From Dehalococcoidia bacterium (GTDB lineage: Bacteria; Chloroflexota; Dehalococcoidia; JACPQF01): a stretch of DNA of 9,735 nucleotides. This document shows, one piece after another, positions 6,694-9,735 of this stretch. Numbering within the stretch: the stretch's first letter is position 1; each line of letters begins with the position of its first letter. A program made the position numbers and the translations under genes. The notes under the pieces are model-generated. The model was not told the DNA's origin. It worked only from the letters and a program-made list of their open reading frames with translations, and did not search any database. Where the stretch lies: positions 1-9,735 of the forward strand of contig JAUSEJ010000029.1 of assembly GCA_030650265.1 (NCBI GenBank), read 5' to 3'.

Positions 6694-7152
6694 TCACCGG
6701 GCGTCTGTCCCGGTCTGTTCCAACTCGCTCAGAGTGCCACGAAAACGGGTCAGCTTCTGCTCTAATCGAAACTTCATCTCGCTCAGTTGCTCAACCTTCT
6801 GGTTGACAAGATTCGCCTGCATCTCAGCCACTTCGATCGACTTCTTGAGCTTAGCAATTCGCTGTTCCGGGGATATCCCTCCCTGCTTTCGCTCGGCCCT
6901 GAGTTGCTCGAGTGTCTCTTCGGCATCGACCATGTCCTTGATTTCTGCCAGGGAAAAGCCAAGAAGGCCGATCAACTGCCGGATGTGCTTGATCCGCTGG
7001 ACATCATCTTCGGTGTACAGGCGGAACCCGCCCTCCATGCGACTCGGAGGTTTGAGCAACCCCTTCTCTTCGTAATACCGCAACGTGCGATGGGTCAGTC
7101 CCGTGCTCTCGGCAACTTCTCCAATCTGCATATACCCCTTCTCAGATTCCAA
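6694..7152 (-). CDS. MerR family transcriptional regulator
   Basis: The product is 152 residues. The N-terminal MerR DNA-binding domain starts at M-Q-I-G-E-V-A (8-14), followed by T-H-R-T-L-R-Y-Y-E-E-K-G-L-L (20-33) and the wing G-G-F-R-L-Y (41-46). Residues from about 100 to 145 form a long charged helix (L-K-K-S-I-E-V and following), the antiparallel dimer coiled coil. There is no cysteine in this form, so metal or redox sensing of the MerR/CueR/SoxR kind is unlikely. There is no GyrI-like ligand domain as in BmrR, so what it senses is unknown. I place the start at TTG 7152 because AGGAGGGT lies 5 nt upstream. ATG 7131 is an alternative; the farther ATG 7182 would bury that ribosome site and sit just inside the promoter. 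It is flanked by two MFS genes on each side and probably controls them and itself. Confidence 0.92.
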   Translation of the reverse strand: MESEKGYMQIGEVAESTGLTHRTLRYYEEKGLLKPPSRMEGGFRLYTEDDVQRIKHIRQLIGLLGFSLAEIKDMVDAEETLEQLRAERKQGGISPEQRIAKLKKSIEVAEMQANLVNQKVEQLSEMKFRLEQKLTRFRGTLSELEQTGTDAR

Positions 7153-7157
7153 CTGAC

Positions 7158-7165
7158 ACCCTCCT
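7158..7165 (-). promoter_or_regulatory. Strong Shine-Dalgarno site that fixes the merR TTG start
   Basis: Minus-strand AGGAGGGT at 7158-7165 is followed by GTCAG and then TTG at 7152-7150. It is the strongest ribosome site in the cluster. No ATG in frame lies at a usable distance: the next is at 7131 with only AAGGGG about 3 nt away. Confidence 0.65.
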
Positions 7166-7182
7166 GATCCGAAGAATGGCAA

Positions 7183-7197
7183 GTGCTATGATAGCAC
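7183..7197. promoter_or_regulatory. 15-bp palindrome overlapping the merR -10, candidate operator
   Basis: GTGCTATGATAGCAC has two perfect 7-bp arms around one central base. It covers the whole -10 element. A regulator bound here would block or reshape the promoter, so it is a natural candidate for autoregulation. A second symmetric element, GTTAAC, lies in the spacer where MerR proteins usually bind. Which of the two is used cannot be told from sequence alone. Confidence 0.5.
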
Positions 7198-7216
7198 AGG
7201 CTTCCGTTAACGTCAA
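7188..7216 (-). promoter_or_regulatory. Promoter of the merR gene
   Basis: On the minus strand, TTGACG (7211-7216; five of six consensus bases) is followed by a 17-bp spacer (7194-7210) and TATCAT (7188-7193; five of six). A TG one base before the -10 makes it an extended -10. Transcription would start near 7181, giving a leader of about 30 nt to the TTG start. The promoter begins just after the MFS-C stop codon, so merR and the genes after it can be expressed independently of MFS-D and MFS-C. A 17-bp spacer differs from the 19 to 20 bp typical of MerR-activated promoters. Confidence 0.65.
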
Positions 7217-7226
7217 GGTTATGTAC

Positions 7227-8489
7227 TCATAGTTGCCGCAACCTCGGCACGAAGATCATTACTCCTATCGAGAAGATTACCACAATAGTCCCGCCGATTG
7301 CCAGGGTGGCTGGCGCGCCCAGGTTGCTCGCAAGCACTCCCGCTTGGAAGCTACCCAGTGGCATCATGCCGTTGAGGGCGAGCATATAGAAGCCCATCAT
7401 CCGGCCGCGCAGCTCGTCAGGGACGATGACCTGGATGAGAGTATTGGTCATGGCAGCGTACATGGAGGACGAGAAGCCCACGAAGATCAGTATGATCAGC
7501 GAAGATTGAAACCAGGGGCTGAGGGCAAAGAGAATCAGCGAAATTCCGAACACGATGGCAGCCACAAGCAGAAGAGCTCCCTTTCGCTGGTAATTGCCAA
7601 GCGCTGCGAGAGACAATGAACCGATGAGTGCGCCAACTCCCACGGCAGATCCGAGAAGGCCAAGGCCCGCGGCGCCAACGTTGAGGATATCCTGGGCGAA
7701 GATTGGCAGGAGCGTCTGGTATTGCCAGCCGAAGATGGCGGGAATAGCCTCCATGGCTACGAGCGCAAACATAGTTCTGTTCCCAGCGATGTAAGACAGT
7801 CCTTCCTTAAAGTTCTGCCAGATTGTCGCGCTGGAATCGCCTGCCGGCATGCTACTGACGCTGATCAGGAGAAGGGGGATGATGATGGCCGCATAGGTGA
7901 GGCCGGCAAAATAAAAGCATCCGGCAAGTCCGACAAAAACTATGAGGTTCCCGGCGATGGCGGGAGCGATTATCCGGCTTACCTGATTGGTGGCAGAGCT
8001 TAGGGCGATGGCGTTCATGAGATTCTCTCTGTCAACGAGCTGGGTCACGAACGCCTGGCGCGCGGGAGAGTATAGGGACTGCATGGTGCCGTAGACAAGG
8101 GAAAAAGCGAAGATGTGCCAAACTTCGACCCGTTTTGTCAGGATGAGACTGGCCAGAACGACCATTGCTGTCATGCCAATCGACTGCGTAACCATAAGAA
8201 GCTTCTTTCGATTGACACGGTCGACAATCACTCCTGACAATGGTGATAGAACAAGTATCGGCAGTGCCGTAACGGCGCCGACCAGGCCAAGAAGAAAAGC
8301 GTCGTGAGTAAGGTCGTAAACCAGCCAGCCCTGAGCTACCTGTCTGATGTGCATGCCACTGTTGGCAAAGAACATCCCAGATATGAACAGGCGGAAATCC
8401 CGATACTGCAAAGCGCTGAACATCCCACCGGCTTTCGGGGGGTGGATGCCTATTGCCTCAGGTTCGCCATTTGCTGTCTCTATGCCCAT
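7227..8489 (-). CDS. MFS transporter C (MFS_3/EntS-like exporter)
   Basis: The product is 420 residues, a 12-helix major facilitator. After about 22 hydrophilic residues come M-F-S-A-L-Q-Y-R-D-F-R and Q-V-A-Q-G-W-L-V-Y-D-L-T. Motif A is G-V-I-V-D-R-V-N-R-K-K at about 86-96. The second half has A-M-E-A-I-P-A-I-F-G-W-Q-Y-Q and V-P-D-E-L-R-G-R-M-M, and it ends V-P-R-L-R-Q-L like MFS-A, its closest paralogue here. The two genes also share exact DNA stretches, for example 18 bp at 7716-7733 and 4461-4478. The ATG at 8489 has a poor ribosome site: the nearest GAGG is 15 nt away, in the loop of a small hairpin. Expression may rely on coupling with MFS-D, whose stop is 42 bp upstream. Efflux is inferred from the family; no substrate can be named. 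Confidence 0.9.
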   Translation of the reverse strand: MGIETANGEPEAIGIHPPKAGGMFSALQYRDFRLFISGMFFANSGMHIRQVAQGWLVYDLTHDAFLLGLVGAVTALPILVLSPLSGVIVDRVNRKKLLMVTQSIGMTAMVVLASLILTKRVEVWHIFAFSLVYGTMQSLYSPARQAFVTQLVDRENLMNAIALSSATNQVSRIIAPAIAGNLIVFVGLAGCFYFAGLTYAAIIIPLLLISVSSMPAGDSSATIWQNFKEGLSYIAGNRTMFALVAMEAIPAIFGWQYQTLLPIFAQDILNVGAAGLGLLGSAVGVGALIGSLSLAALGNYQRKGALLLVAAIVFGISLILFALSPWFQSSLIILIFVGFSSSMYAAMTNTLIQVIVPDELRGRMMGFYMLALNGMMPLGSFQAGVLASNLGAPATLAIGGTIVVIFSIGVMIFVPRLRQL

Positions 8490-8498
8490 GTTGAAATA

Positions 8499-8514
8499 TC
8501 GAAACCTCTTTCGA
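8499..8514 (-). other. Small hairpin in the MFS-D/MFS-C gap with GAGG in the loop
   Basis: TCGAAA and TTTCGA form a perfect 6-bp stem around a 4-nt loop that reads GAGG on the minus strand. It lies 10 nt before the MFS-C ATG (8489). The loop is the only ribosome-site-like motif near this start. The stem would shorten the effective distance from loop to ATG if bypassed, or weaken initiation if stable. It is A/T-rich and may be chance. Confidence 0.35.
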
Positions 8515-8531
8515 AATCGTTCAGATCGCTG

Positions 8532-9735
8532 CTAGAGTTCTAATTTGCGAATGCGGGGCAGCTTGATCAGCGCCAAGAAGGCCATCAGAAAGATGCATAC
8601 CCCCAAGAACTGCGACGCCACAGGCGCTCCCGCGAAGCCTGCTATGGCCCCCGCCGTCAGGCTTCCCAGAGGGGCGAGGCCACGATCCAACATGTAGATC
8701 GACATCACCCTGCCCCTGAGTGCGTCCGGGACGATCATCTGAAGAATCGTGTTGTTAGTGGTATTATAAGTGGAAATGCTTCCTCCTAAACCGGCCAACA
8801 AGAACAGGGAGAGGGGAAGCCAGTTAGAGAACCCGAGGGCAATGAACGAGGCGCCCAGGGTTAGACCCAAGCCAAGCATCAGGATTCCTTTTCGGCGATA
8901 GTTGCCGAGCGACGCCAGTGCGAGGGTACCGATTAGTGCCCCAACGCCGGGCGCCGAGGCAAGTAGTCCGAATCCTTCCGGTCCCATGGCAAAAACGTCT
9001 TTGGCGAATATGGGTAAGAGCGTGGCGTACTGCTGCGCGAAAACCTGAGGGATCAGAGCCATGACCATGATAGGCAGCACTAGCTCATGATGGCGCACAT
9101 ATCGAAGGCCCTCCACCAAATTGCTGGTGATCGAGGTGCCTCTCGACTTGCCAGGACCTGGCGGTATGTTTATTCTGCTAGTTGTGTATATCACAAACAA
9201 ATAGGCTAAGGCTTCAACGAAGAAATTGCCCCCTGCTCCTATGAAAACGATTAACACCCCACCGATTGTGGGACCAATGATCCGGGAAATATTGAATGCG
9301 GTGGAGCTGAGAGCCAGGGCGTTCGTCAATGCTTTGCCCGGGACAAGAGATGGGACTATGGCTTGGCGAACGGGCTGACTGAAGGACCAGGCTGTGCCGG
9401 CGAAAAAGGTAAAGGCGAAGAGGTGCCAAATCTGCACCAAATCAGAGACGATGAGAAAACCGAGAACCGCGCTCAAGCCCATCAAGAGAGCCTGGCAGCC
9501 AATTAGCAGTTTCTTGGTGTTGAATCGATCGGCGGCCACTCCGCCGAAGGGGCCGAAGACCAGAAAAGGGATTGCCCGCAGCCCGTTTAACAATCCGACA
9601 AGCAACGCCGAACCAGTCAAGTCGTATACCAGCCAGCTTAGGGTGACTTGCTCGATCCATTGACCAGCGCTGGTGGAGAGAATGCCTACCCATAGATAGC
9701 GGTAATCTCGGTAAGCAAGAGAGCTGAAAGGGCTA
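8532..9735 (-). CDS. MFS transporter D (MFS_3/EntS-like exporter), N-terminus cut by window edge
   Basis: The frame is open through the right edge, so the gene begins outside. An apparent start at 9620 is an internal TTG codon (leucine). Upstream of it the reading continues with S-P-F-S-S-L-A-Y-R-D-Y-R-Y-L-W and V-T-L-S-W-L-V-Y-D-L-T-G-S-A, the normal first helix region of this family. About 400 residues are visible; probably only some 10 to 40 are missing. Motif A reads G-G-V-A-A-D-R-F-N-T-K-K-L, less basic than in the other three. The second half has E-G-L-R-Y-V-R-H-H-E-L-V-L and N-N-T-I-L-Q-M-I-V-P-D-A-L-R-G-R-V-M-S, resembling MFS-B at these points. It is the first gene of the cluster visible here; its promoter would lie to the right. 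Function is inferred as small-molecule efflux. Confidence 0.88.
   Translation of the reverse strand, partial: SPFSSLAYRDYRYLWVGILSTSAGQWIEQVTLSWLVYDLTGSALLVGLLNGLRAIPFLVFGPFGGVAADRFNTKKLLIGCQALLMGLSAVLGFLIVSDLVQIWHLFAFTFFAGTAWSFSQPVRQAIVPSLVPGKALTNALALSSTAFNISRIIGPTIGGVLIVFIGAGGNFFVEALAYLFVIYTTSRINIPPGPGKSRGTSITSNLVEGLRYVRHHELVLPIMVMALIPQVFAQQYATLLPIFAKDVFAMGPEGFGLLASAPGVGALIGTLALASLGNYRRKGILMLGLGLTLGASFIALGFSNWLPLSLFLLAGLGGSISTYNTTNNTILQMIVPDALRGRVMSIYMLDRGLAPLGSLTAGAIAGFAGAPVASQFLGVCIFLMAFLALIKLPRIRKLEL

Noticed and set aside
1..9735. CRISPR arrays, tRNA genes, insertion sequences or phage modules
   Set aside because: I saw no regularly spaced direct repeats, no cloverleaf or CCA-end pattern, no terminal inverted repeats with a transposase, and no integrase or phage structural protein.

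Overview
The window looks bacterial. Genes are tightly packed, Shine-Dalgarno sites are clear, and GTG and TTG starts are probable. The gene mix (DUF4258 protein, YbjT-like SDR with a DUF2867 tail, short zinc alcohol dehydrogenase, tandem MFS_3-type exporters with a MerR regulator, YegS/BmrU lipid kinase) resembles what I know from uncultured Chloroflexota such as Dehalococcoidia. That placement is an inference from general knowledge, not a search result. I see no rRNA, tRNA, CRISPR array, insertion sequence or phage gene.

Left part (1-2827). The 5' part of a small DUF4258 gene runs off the left edge on the minus strand (1-132). A non-coding gap of about 255 bp with a possible promoter separates it from a plus-strand pair. 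The first gene is a 483-residue NAD(P)-binding SDR protein with a C-terminal DUF2867 domain (388-1839). The second, 37 bp downstream, is a 316-residue zinc-dependent dehydrogenase (1877-2827). They probably form a two-gene oxidoreductase operon of unknown substrate.

Middle (2828-3028). This is a convergent intergenic region of about 200 bp. It has no credible gene, only one compound hairpin near the kinase end.

Right part (3029-9735, all minus strand). Six genes run leftward. In transcription order they are MFS-D (cut by the right edge), MFS-C, a MerR regulator, MFS-B, MFS-A and a diacylglycerol-kinase-like lipid kinase. Gaps are 36 to 115 bp. The MerR gene has its own strong-looking promoter, overlapped by a 15-bp palindrome, in the gap after MFS-C. 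All four transporters are paralogues; A and C are clearly the closest pair. The mix of MFS pump, MerR regulator and BmrU-family kinase recalls the bmrU-bmr-bmrR multidrug locus of Bacillus subtilis. Here it has four pumps and a MerR protein without a recognisable drug-binding domain. The likely overall role is regulated efflux of small, possibly amphipathic or lipid-like, molecules. The substrate cannot be read from the sequence.
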